Source: Candidatus Coproplasma excrementipullorum (GTDB lineage: Bacteria; Bacillota; Clostridia; Christensenellales; Borkfalkiaceae). From it: DNA of 39,070 bases. The stretch is taken from positions 1-39,070 of the forward strand of contig DVNU01000002.1 of NCBI GenBank assembly GCA_018714165.1, written 5' to 3'. Below the pieces are notes generated by a model. It was not told the DNA's origin. It ran no database searches and worked only from the letters and a program-made list of their open reading frames with translations. A program made the translations under genes and the position numbers. This document shows, piece after piece, positions 1-10,651 of this stretch (its first letter is position 1; the number at the start of each line of letters is the position of its first letter).

Positions 1-217
1 CAATAAATTCCTTTTTGAGGTCTTCAATATAGAGCTTGGAAGCACCCGTTTTGAGAGCCTTCTCTTCAAGGCCTTCAAGCTCGGTCGTCTGTCCGACGTC
101 ACCCGAAACGGCTATAACTTCGCAGTTGTCATAATTCTCTTTGAGCCAGGGTATGATAATCGAAGTGTCTAATCCGCCCGAATATGCAAGTACAACTTTT
201 TTAATCTTCTTTTCCAT
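1..217 (-). CDS. argG: argininosuccinate synthase, N-terminal part (runs off left edge)
   Basis: Reverse-strand translation begins [43 protein letters not shown]..., the N-type ATP-pyrophosphatase SGGLDTS motif typical of ArgG. Confidence 0.93.
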   Translation of the reverse strand, partial: MEKKIKKVVLAYSGGLDTSIIIPWLKENYDNCEVIAVSGDVGQTTELEGLEEKALKTGASKLYIEDLKKEFI

Positions 218-425
218 AACTATTTTACCGTAAATTTTAATTATTAAGGGCCTCCGGCCCCAAACCTGAACAATTATACAATATATATCAGACCACAGTC
301 AAGCAAATTGCACGCATAAATAAAAGTTTTTGCGGCAATAAAGTGAATAAATTTTCATTTAAACTTGATATAATTTATAATTATTTAAATATACAATATT
401 TAATGTATAATTATTCAAAATACAT

Positions 426-1097
426 TCAGGAATAGCGCCTGGCTATCAAAGCATATCGCTTAAGCTCTTTTTCATCATTTCGGTTTGAGGGGTACACCCT
501 GTCCAAAAGCCTGTGGAACTGCGCAGAATGATTGCGGTGCACGGTATGGCAGAGCTCGTGCGCGATTACAAAGTCTTGCAGTTTCAGGGGCAACATCAGC
601 AATTTATAATTAAAAACTATGTTGTCTCTGGCATCGCAACAGCCCCATCTTCCCTTATACGCCCTGAAGGACACGCTGTTATAGTTAAAGCTGTTCGCTT
701 GGGCAAAAAGTTTGAACCTCTGCAAAAATTGTTCACCGAAGGTGGAAATATAAACTTTTTTAAGCGCACTCAGGCTCCTGACCCTGATCACTCCACCGCC
801 CGCGGCGTTGGTATTGCAGATTTCCAAATCATAAAATTGGCCGCCGACAAGAATTTTTTTATTGGCAATAACATCGGCAAATGTTTCCGTCAGGGCAATA
901 TTTTGCTCAATATGTCGTCTGAGCCAATTCCTCTTTTCAAAGAGAAAACCCTCGATTTTTTTATCGGGCGTGCCCACAGGACAGCGCACAACGATTGTGT
1001 TATCGTCACAGATTTTTACCGAAATAGAGCGCCTGCGGGAGCGGATTACCTTATAAGTCAGCCCTGCAGGAAAATCAGAGTTCGCCGAAGAGGACAT
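426..1097 (-). CDS. YgjP-like (DUF45/M48-type) metallopeptidase domain protein
   Basis: HELCHTVHRNHSAQFHRLLDRVYP zinc-peptidase motif plus upstream FRAYKGRWGCCDARDNIVFNYKLLMLP, typical of YgjP/DUF45 proteins. Confidence 0.85.
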   Translation of the reverse strand: MSSSANSDFPAGLTYKVIRSRRRSISVKICDDNTIVVRCPVGTPDKKIEGFLFEKRNWLRRHIEQNIALTETFADVIANKKILVGGQFYDLEICNTNAAGGGVIRVRSLSALKKVYISTFGEQFLQRFKLFAQANSFNYNSVSFRAYKGRWGCCDARDNIVFNYKLLMLPLKLQDFVIAHELCHTVHRNHSAQFHRLLDRVYPSNRNDEKELKRYALIARRYS

Positions 1098-1806
1098 TGA
1101 ACTGCACCCTCAGCTCGTCACCGGCCCTGCCCTCGACAACCCAGCTGCCATCATCGAGCTTTAAGCGGTAGAAACAAACTTTTTCGCCGCACTTACACTG
1201 TTTGATGTAGGAAATCCTGAACTGCTTTACCCATTTTCCCCTGAGATCATCCACAGAAAAGGCGTCCATAAGCAAGTCGGCATACTTGGTATTGTTGGCG
1301 TGATTGTAATGGTCGTAATCGGAATACGAAATAATTTTGGAGTAAGTACACTCGCCGCCCTCGGCGCGGGGAATCCTCCAGCTGTTGAATGTCGTTGAAC
1401 GGAAATCGTTGTACTCAGTTTTAACACCGTCGAAAATCACCGAAGAGGGCAGCATAGCAAAGTTAGCCAGGTCGACAAGACACCACCGCGAAGTGCCGAC
1501 GCCCACCCTTTCTTTGCCTACAAACAATTCAAAATCACGAAAGACAATGAGATGCTTGGGTTTGATGGGCCAGGTATGAACGGTGAGAACGTCATCGTAA
1601 TTGACGGGGCGGAAGAGCTCAACATACCAGTTGGAAAGGATAAAACCTATATTTTTTGGTTGAAGTTTTTTATAGCCGAAGCCGAGCTCGTCGGCCGAAA
1701 GACAGGCAGACTCCTGCATAACCGCGAGAAAGGACGCGGGACGGACTATATCCCGGAAATCGGCATCCGAATATCGGAAAGCATAATCCCTTGAATGAAG
1801 ATACAT
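1075..1806 (-). CDS. acyl-ACP thioesterase (FatA/FatB-like hotdog family)
   Basis: 243 aa; RYSDADFRDIVRPASFLAVMQESACLSADELGFGYKKL...HTWPIKPKHLIVFRDFEL...HYNHANNTKYADLLMD is characteristic of bacterial acyl-ACP thioesterases. Confidence 0.82.
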   Translation of the reverse strand: MYLHSRDYAFRYSDADFRDIVRPASFLAVMQESACLSADELGFGYKKLQPKNIGFILSNWYVELFRPVNYDDVLTVHTWPIKPKHLIVFRDFELFVGKERVGVGTSRWCLVDLANFAMLPSSVIFDGVKTEYNDFRSTTFNSWRIPRAEGGECTYSKIISYSDYDHYNHANNTKYADLLMDAFSVDDLRGKWVKQFRISYIKQCKCGEKVCFYRLKLDDGSWVVEGRAGDELRVQFNVLFGEL

Positions 1807-1938
1807 AAAATAATCCTTGCAAAATTCTTTAAATTATCTTTTTAATATCATACCACTTTTTACCATGCAAAGTAAACTGTTTTGATAAAAAAAGATACAA
1901 TTATGTCTGGCATAGTACCATTTATTTGGCTGATAATA

Positions 1939-1967
1939 TTGACACATAAAGTATTATATGATATAAT
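1939..1967 (+). promoter_or_regulatory. sigma-A type promoter for the PadR-fusion gene
   Basis: TTGACA (1939-1944), 17-nt spacer, TATAAT (1962-1967), followed by ACGGAGGATAACGCCATG. Confidence 0.8.
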
Positions 1968-1993
1968 AAATACAAAATACGGAGGATAACGCC

Positions 1994-4015
1994 ATGAAAG
2001 ATGATAAAGACTTTGAGGACGAGCACTCCACTGCCGACGACGGCGATGAAAGGGAAAACACAACAGAACCCGCCGAGGATTCATCCAAGGGCGCAATCAG
2101 CGCAGACCTTATACGCGGACATATCAATACGATAATACTGCGCACCCTCGATGAACGCGACAAATACGGCTATGAAATAATCAATGAAATTGAAGATAAG
2201 TCGCACGGGCAATATACTCTGAAACAGCCCACGCTCTACAGCGCGCTCAAACGCCTTGAAACCCAGGGGTACATAAAGGCCTATTGGAAGACCGACGAAG
2301 TTTCTTCGGGCGGCCGCAGAAAGTACTTTACGCTTACCGAACTAGGAAGAGAATATTCGGAGAAGAATCAAGCCGAATGGGAATATTCAAGGACAGTCAT
2401 CGACTCGCTCATTTCCGACCGTTCTTTCGATTTCTCCCAGCCCGCCCCCACTCCCGTTGATTTCAATATTTTGAAGAAATCTGTTTCAAGGGTATATACC
2501 GGAGGCAAAAGTGAAGAGAGCGAAAGCGTTGTTCCGGATGAAAAAAGAGCCAGTCCTGATGTACAGAGTGAATATGCAAAAAAATACGACCAGATAGAAA
2601 ATTCCCCCGTCAGGAATGAGTACAACAGCCAGACTGTAAGGGACGTTTACGTCGGGAAAGAACCCGAGCAGCAGCCCTCAGAACAGAGCGGCAAAACTGC
2701 TGAAGAAGAAAATCAGCCAGCCCGGGCACAGGAACAAACGACGACCCAACCTATGCGCAATGAGGAGACAGTCCAGGCTCAACCCGCACCTGAATCCGCT
2801 GCCGCACAGGATACACAACCTGCGCAACAGCAGGATATGCCCTTCCCCCAGCAACCTCAGGGAATACCGTACAATGCCCAACAGCCTATGTACGACGGCG
2901 GACAGTACTCTCAGACAGTCAATAACGTTTACGGACAACCTCAAGGCGCATATGGCCCCGTCTATACGGACAGGCAGGTAAATTACTACGGTGATTACTC
3001 CCAGCCTTATCCTCCCTACGGCGCCTCATACCCCCAGCAGGGCTATGTACCTGATCCGTACAACAGGACGGCCTATCCCTACCCTCAGCCTCCCGCACAA
3101 CCCTATCCCCAACAGGAAAACGGCGCAGGAACACAAATTCCCGAACAACCTATAAAGCGCGACCTGTTTGCCACGCAGACGACCCCCGAACAGCCGCGCG
3201 ATACGCGCACCGAGGAAGAAAAGCGCGCCACGCACGAGAATTTTATCAAGCTGATCTCCGAACAGAACGACAAGGAGCGCGGAATTGTTCCCAATAGCGA
3301 GGATATAGACACAGAAAAACTCATCTACACCAACCGTCCCGAAACCGAACGTGACTACAAGAAGCTTGTTAGCAACATATTCAACAAGGCCATCAAACAG
3401 AGCGAACCGCCAAAAAATCAGCCCGCACCTCAGGAGGATGAGGTGCAGCCTGAGCAACCTCAGCAGACACAGACCAGCCACGATCAGATTGAGAACGTGC
3501 AGAATGTGTACTACTCTTACCCCGCCGACCCCGCAGTCGAAAAAGCCAGGGCAGACGGACTTAAGATAAACACCTCCTCTCCCACGGCCGCACGCGCGAG
3601 AGGCTCGCGCGGAACGACGTTCAACAGAGGCGCGGCGATGTTCGCCAGTTCGGTTATAGTTGCCGTAATTCTGCTCATTGAATTTGCCGTGTGCATGGCT
3701 CTGATGCAACCTCTCGGCATAGGAATTATGTATCCGATTACACTGTTGATTATCGCCGTGGTTCAGCTCGGCGTATTCGGCACAATGTACGCCTGCGGAT
3801 TCGGCAGAGGCAGTATACGCCCCGCCAGTCACGGTTACATATCGCTCTGCATAGTGCTGACGATAATAAGCGTGCTCGTAATCTGCCTGGTAAGCTTTTT
3901 ACTCGACATAAATCTTCAGTCGGCGACAGATATAGCAATAAAAATCATCATCCCCTCTATAACCGCGTTGAATATCACGATATTCGGGGTAAGCTACTAC
4001 TTCATAAGCAAATAA
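1994..4015 (+). CDS. PadR-family winged-helix regulator fused to a long low-complexity linker and a C-terminal multi-TM domain
   Basis: LIRGHINTIILRTLDERDKYGYEIINEIEDKSHGQYTLKQPTLYSALKRLETQGYIKAYW is a PadR wHTH; middle is Q/P/Y-rich; C-terminus has about four hydrophobic segments (MFASSVIVAVILLIEFAVCMAL..., MYPITLLIIAVVQLGVFGTMYACG..., ISLCIVLTIISVLVICLVSFLL..., IIIPSITALNITIFGVSYYFIS). Confidence 0.85.
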   Translation: MKDDKDFEDEHSTADDGDERENTTEPAEDSSKGAISADLIRGHINTIILRTLDERDKYGYEIINEIEDKSHGQYTLKQPTLYSALKRLETQGYIKAYWKTDEVSSGGRRKYFTLTELGREYSEKNQAEWEYSRTVIDSLISDRSFDFSQPAPTPVDFNILKKSVSRVYTGGKSEESESVVPDEKRASPDVQSEYAKKYDQIENSPVRNEYNSQTVRDVYVGKEPEQQPSEQSGKTAEEENQPARAQEQTTTQPMRNEETVQAQPAPESAAAQDTQPAQQQDMPFPQQPQGIPYNAQQPMYDGGQYSQTVNNVYGQPQGAYGPVYTDRQVNYYGDYSQPYPPYGASYPQQGYVPDPYNRTAYPYPQPPAQPYPQQENGAGTQIPEQPIKRDLFATQTTPEQPRDTRTEEEKRATHENFIKLISEQNDKERGIVPNSEDIDTEKLIYTNRPETERDYKKLVSNIFNKAIKQSEPPKNQPAPQEDEVQPEQPQQTQTSHDQIENVQNVYYSYPADPAVEKARADGLKINTSSPTAARARGSRGTTFNRGAAMFASSVIVAVILLIEFAVCMALMQPLGIGIMYPITLLIIAVVQLGVFGTMYACGFGRGSIRPASHGYISLCIVLTIISVLVICLVSFLLDINLQSATDIAIKIIIPSITALNITIFGVSYYFISK

Positions 4016-4020
4016 ACTCC

Positions 4021-4048
4021 CCCGCCGCGCACAATTGTGCGCGGCGGG
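4021..4048. terminator. perfect 28-nt GC-rich palindrome, likely terminator between convergent PadR-fusion gene and rny
   Basis: CCCGCCGCGCACAATTGTGCGCGGCGGG followed by ATTTTG. Confidence 0.75.
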
Positions 4049-4070
4049 ATTTTGCTATTATAGCATAAAA

Positions 4071-4094
4071 AATGCCGCGCGGCCGCGCGGCATT
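4071..4094. terminator. second perfect palindrome, likely rny terminator (convergent region)
   Basis: AATGCCGCGCGGCCGCGCGGCATT, flanked by A-run on the left and TTCAATTTTT on the right. Confidence 0.7.
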
Positions 4095-4105
4095 TCAATT
4101 TTTAT

Positions 4106-5719
4106 TTACTTTGCATATTCAACGGCACGCGATTCACGTATGACGTTGACTTTGATCTGACCGGGATATTCAAGCTCGGCCTCGATCTTCTTCGCAATAT
4201 CCTTTGCAAGAAACATTGCCTGTGCATCGTCAACCTGTTCGGGCTTGACGATTACGCGCACTTCTCTGCCCGCCTGAATGGCATAGCTCTTGTCCACGCC
4301 GCTGAAACCTGAAGCGATGGATTCAAGTTTTTCGAGACGCTTGACGTAATTTGTGCCCGTCTCTCTTCTTGCACCGGGACGCGCGCCCGAAATTGCGTCA
4401 GCTGCGGCCACAAGTACAGCCTCTACCGTCTTGGGTTCGCAGTCGCCGTGATGCGCCGCAATGGCGTTGACAACATTTGCGTTTTCCTTGTACTTCTTGG
4501 CCAGATCTGCGCCGAGCTGAACGTGCGTGCCCTCCTGCTCGTGGTCGACGGCCTTGCCTATATCGTGCAGAAGACCTGCACGCTTTGCGAGGTTTACGTC
4601 GAGGCCGAGTTCGGAGGCCATGAGGCCAGCAAGCTGGGCAACTTCAATGGAATGCTGGTACACATTCTGGCCGTAACTTGTCCTGTACTTTAAGCGGCCG
4701 ATGAGCTTTATAAGTTCGGGATGCAATCCGAAGATGCCTACCTCGAACATAGCGCTTTCGCCCGCGGCCTTGATCTCCTGGTCAAGTTCCTTTTTGACCT
4801 TTTCAACCGTCTCCTCAATCCTTGCGGGATGAATTCTGCCGTCGGCGATCAGTCTTTCAAGGGTGAGCCTTGCAACCTCCCTTCTTATAGGGTCAAACCC
4901 TGAAACTATTACAACTTCGGGCGTATCGTCTACGATGAGTTCTATTCCCGTTGCATTTTCAAGCGCACGAATATTTCTGCCCTCGCGGCCGATTATTCTT
5001 GCCTTCATATCGTCGCTGGGAAGGGGCACGACAGAGACCGTAATCTCAGATGCATGATCGCTTGCGCATCTCTGTATTGCAAGAGAGATGATTTTCTTGG
5101 CCTCGGTTGTGGCCTCGTCTTTCGCCTGCTGTTCTATGTTGCGCACCTGAATGGCCACATCCCTGCGGGTCTCGTCCAGTATTTCGTTGGTGAGAAGCTG
5201 TTTTGCCTCATCCTTTGTCAGCTGAGCTACTTTTTCAAGCTCCTCGATCATCAAATCGTGCTGATGATTTATCTTTTCCTGTGTGCGTTTGATCTCCTGT
5301 TCCTTATTCTGAAGATCGCGCTTTTGCTTTTCGAGTTCGTCATTTTTTTTCATTAAAGAATCTTCACGCTTGTCGAGGTTGTCCTCTTTTGACTGTAACC
5401 TCTGCTCGAGCTTGTTGAGCTCCTTTTTCTTTTCGTTTGATTCTCTTTCAAACTCGTTACGTAATTTTAATTCCTGTTCCTTTGCTTCAAGTATAGCTTC
5501 TTTTTTAAGTGCTTTGCATTCTACCGCAGCGTCGTCCACCATCTTCTTGGTGCGCTCCTCAACGGTACCCAACTTTTTATCGGTCGTCTTTTTATAGACG
5601 AGCCAACCTACTACGCCGCCGACGGCAAGGAATAGCACTGCCGCAACACAGATGAGCGCAATGCCTAAGCCTAAATCCATCGTCGCAAGAAACAGGGAGC
5701 CTAAGTTAAAAATGTGCAT
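4106..5719 (-). CDS. rny: ribonuclease Y
   Basis: N-terminal TM helix, long coiled coil, KH domain ([46 protein letters not shown]), HD domain ([44 protein letters not shown]). Confidence 0.97.
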   Translation of the reverse strand: MHIFNLGSLFLATMDLGLGIALICVAAVLFLAVGGVVGWLVYKKTTDKKLGTVEERTKKMVDDAAVECKALKKEAILEAKEQELKLRNEFERESNEKKKELNKLEQRLQSKEDNLDKREDSLMKKNDELEKQKRDLQNKEQEIKRTQEKINHQHDLMIEELEKVAQLTKDEAKQLLTNEILDETRRDVAIQVRNIEQQAKDEATTEAKKIISLAIQRCASDHASEITVSVVPLPSDDMKARIIGREGRNIRALENATGIELIVDDTPEVVIVSGFDPIRREVARLTLERLIADGRIHPARIEETVEKVKKELDQEIKAAGESAMFEVGIFGLHPELIKLIGRLKYRTSYGQNVYQHSIEVAQLAGLMASELGLDVNLAKRAGLLHDIGKAVDHEQEGTHVQLGADLAKKYKENANVVNAIAAHHGDCEPKTVEAVLVAAADAISGARPGARRETGTNYVKRLEKLESIASGFSGVDKSYAIQAGREVRVIVKPEQVDDAQAMFLAKDIAKKIEAELEYPGQIKVNVIRESRAVEYAK

Positions 5720-5939
5720 TTAAGCCTCCTGATATGATTATTTAAATATATACTAAATCTTATTAAAAGACTATTCTATATCCATATATAATTATATAGC
5801 AAGTAGCAATAAAAGTCAATTTATTTGTGAAAATACCTTTATATATGCGGCGCTTTTTTTGAAAGACGGCGATAATTTTGTGATAATATACATGTCTTGC
5901 TTTACGCGATAAACACATATGCAGTATATAGATAAAATT

Positions 5940-5967
5940 CGCGCCGCGGAATTAATTCCGCGGCGCG
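5940..5967. terminator. perfect 28-nt palindrome downstream of nadE
   Basis: CGCGCCGCGGAATTAATTCCGCGGCGCG just past the nadE stop on the minus strand. Confidence 0.7.
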
Positions 5968-5978
5968 CGTTATTTTTA

Positions 5979-7880
5979 TTATATATCAAATTGGGACAGC
6001 CACAGTGCGACGGAGGCATCTGACGGCATACGCCAGTCGCCGCGCGGCGAAAGCGAGACCGAGCCCACCTTTACGCCGTCGGGTATGCACGAACGCTTGA
6101 ACTGCTGGGCAAAAAAGCGGCGGTAAAAATTTTTAAGCCATTTATCTATGGTTGCACCGTCAAAATTGCCTTTAAATGCCCTGTGTGCAATATAGCGCAC
6201 CTTATCGGGAGTAAAGCCCCAGCGCACTGCATAATAGAGAAAAAAGTCGTGCAGAATATACGGACCGACGAGATCCTCCGTCTTCTGTGCAATGTTGCCG
6301 CTCTTGTCGGGCGGGAGCAGTTCGGGGCTGATTTCAGTGTTTAAAATGTCCGTGAGCACTTCCTCCGCCTCTCCGCCGAGATTGCCCGCCTCGTACCGGA
6401 CAAGATGTTTTACAAGCGTTTTAGGCACCGAACAGTTGACGGCGTACATCGACATATGATCACCGTTATATGTGGCCCATCCGAGCGCAAGCTCGCTTAA
6501 ATCGCCCGTGCCGATTACCAGTCCGCCCGTCTTGTTGGCCAGATCCATTAGTATTAAAGTGCGCGTGCGGGCCTGGGCGTTTTCATATGTCACATCCAGC
6601 ACGTCGGGGTCATGGCCGATATCTTCAAAGTGTTGCAGTACGCTCTTGGTAATGTCGACAGACTTCGCCGTGGCGCCCAGACACTTAATGAGCTTTAATG
6701 AGTTATTGTAAGTCTTGCCCGTTGTGCCGAAGCCGGGCATCGTCACAGCGATAATATCTGATGCGGATTTGCCAAGCTGTTTGAACACGCGGCTGACGAC
6801 AAGCAGTGCGAGGGCCGAATCAAGCCCTCCTGATATGCCTATGACGGCAGTCTTTGAGTGGGTGTGTTCAAATCGCTTTTTAAGCCCGGAAGCCTGGATA
6901 GACAGTATAAGCTCCGTCCGCTCGCGCAGTTTTTCGTCACTTGCGGGAACGAACGGCGTCTGTGGGAAATTACGGTCCGGCTCTCCCCCCTCGGATGCAA
7001 CAAAATCTATAATTTTATATCCCTCGCCGTCGCCCGCCTCAAAGAAGGTGTTGGCCATTCTTCTGCGCTCGTTGGAGAGCTTGTCAACGTCGATGTCGGC
7101 AGTAACCGCGCCGCCCTTGAAGAGTTGGCTTTCAGCCAAAAGAGCGCCGTTTTCGCAGATGAGATTGTGTCCTGCAAACGCCATGTCGGTTGTGCTCTCG
7201 CCCTCGCCTGCGTCGCAATAGACATATCCGCAGACGAGCTTTGCCGACTGCATTCTGACTAAATCGCGTCGGTATTCGGCCTTGCCAACCGTCTCGTCGC
7301 TGCACGATAGATTGACAATTATATTTGCGCCGGCCTTGGCGTGGTAAATTGAAGGGCTGTCGGGCACCCACAGATCTTCGCAGATCTCTGCCGCAACAGT
7401 AACTGAAGGCACGTCAGTGGCTCTGAAGATGAGCTTGGTACCAAAATCAACCGTCTGCCCGCACAGCGTGACAGAGCCGTTTGACTTTTCGGCGGGAGTG
7501 AAATGGCGGCGCTCGTAGAACTCGCTGTATGTCGGCAGAAAGCTCTTGGGGACGACACCCAAAATGCGACCGTCGCTTATAACCACGGCACAGTTATACA
7601 GCTTATCAAAACAGAGCACGGGCGCGCCGACAAAGACGAGCGCCCTGTTGCCTTGAGTAGACCTGCATATTTCCGCCAGACCCTTCTCCACTCCGTCGGT
7701 CAAAGCTCGCTGGTTGAACAGGTCGCCACAGGTGTAGCCGCACACGCAAAGTTCGGGAAAGACTATAACCTGCGCCTCTCCCGCCCTGCTTATCTCCTGT
7801 ATAATTGTATCTGTATTGAACTGCACATCCGCCACTTTCAGCTTGGGCGTGACGGCGCGCACCTTTATAAAACCGTACAT
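5979..7880 (-). CDS. nadE: glutamine-hydrolysing NAD+ synthase (nitrilase + NadE domains)
   Basis: N-terminal nitrilase fold (VIVFPELCVCGYTCGDLF, VTVAAEICEDLWVPDSPS) and synthetase SGGLDSALALLV, GTGDLSELALGW. Confidence 0.95.
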   Translation of the reverse strand: MYGFIKVRAVTPKLKVADVQFNTDTIIQEISRAGEAQVIVFPELCVCGYTCGDLFNQRALTDGVEKGLAEICRSTQGNRALVFVGAPVLCFDKLYNCAVVISDGRILGVVPKSFLPTYSEFYERRHFTPAEKSNGSVTLCGQTVDFGTKLIFRATDVPSVTVAAEICEDLWVPDSPSIYHAKAGANIIVNLSCSDETVGKAEYRRDLVRMQSAKLVCGYVYCDAGEGESTTDMAFAGHNLICENGALLAESQLFKGGAVTADIDVDKLSNERRRMANTFFEAGDGEGYKIIDFVASEGGEPDRNFPQTPFVPASDEKLRERTELILSIQASGLKKRFEHTHSKTAVIGISGGLDSALALLVVSRVFKQLGKSASDIIAVTMPGFGTTGKTYNNSLKLIKCLGATAKSVDITKSVLQHFEDIGHDPDVLDVTYENAQARTRTLILMDLANKTGGLVIGTGDLSELALGWATYNGDHMSMYAVNCSVPKTLVKHLVRYEAGNLGGEAEEVLTDILNTEISPELLPPDKSGNIAQKTEDLVGPYILHDFFLYYAVRWGFTPDKVRYIAHRAFKGNFDGATIDKWLKNFYRRFFAQQFKRSCIPDGVKVGSVSLSPRGDWRMPSDASVALWLSQFDI

Positions 7881-8893
7881 CAGTCTCTGTCTTTCTTAGC
7901 TATCGAATCCTTATGCGCCTGTCTGATTTTGGCGTCGAGCTCAGCCATGACTTCGGGATTGTCCTTTAAATAGTCCCTCATCTTCTCGCGGCCGTTGGCA
8001 ACCTTAGTATCGTTATAGCTGAACCATGCGCCGCTCTTGGTAAGTAAGCCGTACTCCAAACCGAGGTCTATAAGGCACCCCTCCTGCGAGATGCCGTGGC
8101 CGTAAATGATATCAAACTCGGCAACCTTGAAGGGAGGCGCAACCTTGTTCTTTACAACCTTGGCCTTTGCCCTGTTACCTATGATTTCGCCGTCATTTTT
8201 GAGTGCGTCGGCCTTGCGGATATCGAGGCGTATGGTTGCAAAGTACTTGAGCGCCTTGCCGCCGGGGGTCGTTTCGGGGTTGCCGAACATTACGCCCACC
8301 TTTTCGCGCAACTGGTTGATGAACACAACGCATGTCTTGGAGCGGTTTGTTATGGCCGTGAGCTTGCGAAGCGCCTGGGACATCAGGCGGGGGAGCGCAC
8401 CTACGTGTGCGTCGCCCATATCTCCTTCAATTTCAGCCTTGGGGGTAAGCGCGGCAACGGAGTCGATTATGATTACATCGACGGCGCTGGAGCGCACGAG
8501 CGATTCGCAGATATCGAGCGCCTGTTCACCCGTATCAGGCTGGGACACATATAACTCGTCCGTATTGACGCCGAGCGCCTTGGCATATGCCGCGTCGAGA
8601 GCGTGCTCCGCATCGATGAACGCCGCAACGCCGCCCATCTTCTGGGCCTCGGCAATTATATGCAGTGCAACGGTGGTTTTACCTGAAGATTCGGGGCCGT
8701 ATATCTCCATAATTCTGCCGCGGGGAACACCGCCTACGCCGAGGGCAAGGTCGAGGGATAGACAACCCGTGGGAATGACGTCAATTTCGTTGTTGACGCT
8801 GACGTCGCCCAGCTTCATTATGGCGCCCTTGCCAAACTGCTTTTCTATCATCGCAATGGTCGAATTGAGAGCTTTTTGTTTTTCTTCGTTCAT
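7880..8893 (-). CDS. recA: recombinase RecA
   Basis: [53 protein letters not shown]. Confidence 0.99.
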   Translation of the reverse strand: MNEEKQKALNSTIAMIEKQFGKGAIMKLGDVSVNNEIDVIPTGCLSLDLALGVGGVPRGRIMEIYGPESSGKTTVALHIIAEAQKMGGVAAFIDAEHALDAAYAKALGVNTDELYVSQPDTGEQALDICESLVRSSAVDVIIIDSVAALTPKAEIEGDMGDAHVGALPRLMSQALRKLTAITNRSKTCVVFINQLREKVGVMFGNPETTPGGKALKYFATIRLDIRKADALKNDGEIIGNRAKAKVVKNKVAPPFKVAEFDIIYGHGISQEGCLIDLGLEYGLLTKSGAWFSYNDTKVANGREKMRDYLKDNPEVMAELDAKIRQAHKDSIAKKDRD

Positions 8894-8907
8894 GTATATT
8901 CTCCTGG

Positions 8908-9978
8908 TTATTTTAGCATTTTATAGGCGAGGAAAAGCGCGTCGTTAATTGCCATACGTGTAATGCTCTCCCTGTCCCCTTTATAGTTGAATTTATAGAC
9001 CTTTATATTTTCGCGCGTGCCGATTGCAATGTACGCAAGGCCGACGGGCTTGGCCGTATTGTCTGACTTGGGGCCGGCTATTCCCGTAGTTGCTATGGCC
9101 GCGTCGCAGTTGCCGGTATTTATAAGGCCCTGAGCCATCTCGAAGGCTGTCTGTTCCGACACGGCGCCGTATTGCTTTAATGTGAGTTCATCTACGCCGA
9201 GGCGGGTCATTTTGGACTCGTTTGCGTAGGTATTGAGGCCCTCAAAATAAACTTCAGATACGCCCGGAACGGATACAAGTCTTGATGCAATGCCGCCGCC
9301 CGTAAATGATTCCGCAACGGAGATCTTCATTCTGCGAAGCTTTAAAAGATCGTACAGCCTTCGTTCAAGCGAGATGTTCTCCAAGGCATAAATATATTCG
9401 CCGAGAGCAGAAACGAGAGTGCGCTGAACACCATCGGCCGTCATCTTGGGCGTATTGCTCGAATAGGAGACCTCTATGGTCTGGTCGCCGAAGTCGTCAT
9501 AGACGGCAAAGGCCGTATCCCCACCCGCGGCTCTGGCTTTTTCTATGCTTTCATAGATAAGCGCAGCGGGCGCGGAAACACACTTTATATAAAATTTATC
9601 GTAGCTTAAACCGTATTTTTTATCAAAAAACTGCACGCACGCTTGCGCAAAAGCCTGCCAGTCGTCAGCCTGTCCAAGGCAGACGGAGATCTGTCCGCTG
9701 TTTAAATAAAATCTGCCGTCAAAACTCTGGCCGTAAATTTTTTGCAGGTAATCCTCTATGGCTGCGCGCTGTTCGCCGTTGCAGAGAATGACTGAATTTT
9801 CAAAATTTGCCCTGCACTCTCTGAGTTGGTCTGAAATGCCCTTCGAACTGTCGAAGCCGACAAAGGATATCTTATCGAAATAATAACAGGCGGCAGAAAA
9901 TATACGTATAAGCGAACTCAGACGGTTGTAGTCGATATTTAATTTTTTATTTCTGATTATAACTAAGCAATTAGCCAT
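8908..9978 (-). CDS. cinA: CinA-like protein: nicotinamide-nucleotide amidase (CinA C-terminal) domain with divergent N-terminal region
   Basis: C-terminal half [46 protein letters not shown]...[10 protein letters not shown] is CinA/PncC; position immediately upstream of recA matches common cinA-recA linkage. Confidence 0.85.
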   Translation of the reverse strand: MANCLVIIRNKKLNIDYNRLSSLIRIFSAACYYFDKISFVGFDSSKGISDQLRECRANFENSVILCNGEQRAAIEDYLQKIYGQSFDGRFYLNSGQISVCLGQADDWQAFAQACVQFFDKKYGLSYDKFYIKCVSAPAALIYESIEKARAAGGDTAFAVYDDFGDQTIEVSYSSNTPKMTADGVQRTLVSALGEYIYALENISLERRLYDLLKLRRMKISVAESFTGGGIASRLVSVPGVSEVYFEGLNTYANESKMTRLGVDELTLKQYGAVSEQTAFEMAQGLINTGNCDAAIATTGIAGPKSDNTAKPVGLAYIAIGTRENIKVYKFNYKGDRESITRMAINDALFLAYKMLK

Positions 9979-10649
9979 TAAACCTTGAGCACAGCGATAT
10001 TTTTTACTATATAGTTTATTCCCGAAATTATCGTAAGTATTGCGGCGACCGCCAACATTATGAGGCCGACGTAGTTGAGCACGCGCACTGCTATTGCCTC
10101 CCTGAACAGCTCGTAAAACCCGCCGAATACGAGGAGTAAAATGACAGCAATATCCTGCGTGACTGTTTTGAACTTTCCTATCTTATCTGCGGCAATCACA
10201 ATACCCGCATCGGCCGCAACCATGCGGAAACCACTGACAATGAGCTCGCGTGCAAAGATGACGACGACACAGCATCCGCCTACGATGAGCGCCCAATCAT
10301 TTAAGAATACATTAAAAAACTGAGGCTGGGTAAGAATGACTATGAGCGCCGAGGATACTAAAACTTTGTCGGCAATGGGGTCGAGAAACTTGCCGAGGTT
10401 GGTGACAAGATTGTATTTGCGGGCAATTTTACCGTCAAGAAGGTCGGTAAACGAGGCCAGCGCAAAGACTGCAAGCGCAACAAAATAGTGACCTGCAAAG
10501 TTGAGATAAAAGAAGAGAATAAATACGGGTATCATTATCATGCGGGCAATCGTCAGCTTGTTGGGAAGATTCATTACCCCCTTGCCCGCCGCTATTTTGT
10601 AGGCGCGTGAAGATGTATCCACCGCCTTTTTGTTGTCGTTTTCTGCCAT
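9978..10649 (-). CDS. pgsA: CDP-diacylglycerol--glycerol-3-phosphate 3-phosphatidyltransferase
   Basis: NLPNKLTIARMIMIPVFILFF and CDP-alcohol phosphatidyltransferase motif (DLLDGKIARKYNLVTNLGKFLDPIADK). Confidence 0.93.
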   Translation of the reverse strand: MAENDNKKAVDTSSRAYKIAAGKGVMNLPNKLTIARMIMIPVFILFFYLNFAGHYFVALAVFALASFTDLLDGKIARKYNLVTNLGKFLDPIADKVLVSSALIVILTQPQFFNVFLNDWALIVGGCCVVVIFARELIVSGFRMVAADAGIVIAADKIGKFKTVTQDIAVILLLVFGGFYELFREAIAVRVLNYVGLIMLAVAAILTIISGINYIVKNIAVLKV

Positions 10650-10651
10650 TG

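Noticed and set aside
248-260. GGGCC-TCC-GGCCC in the argG leader
   Set aside because: Short hairpin only; I could not support a T-box, riboswitch or attenuator.
513-1100. 195-aa plus-strand ORF opposite the YgjP-like gene
   Set aside because: Antisense to a well-supported metallopeptidase gene and shows no recognisable family features; typical shadow ORF.
3026-3832. 268-aa minus-strand ORF opposite the PadR-fusion gene
   Set aside because: Arises from the biased codon usage of the Q/P-rich linker and TM region on the other strand; no credible RBS or domain.
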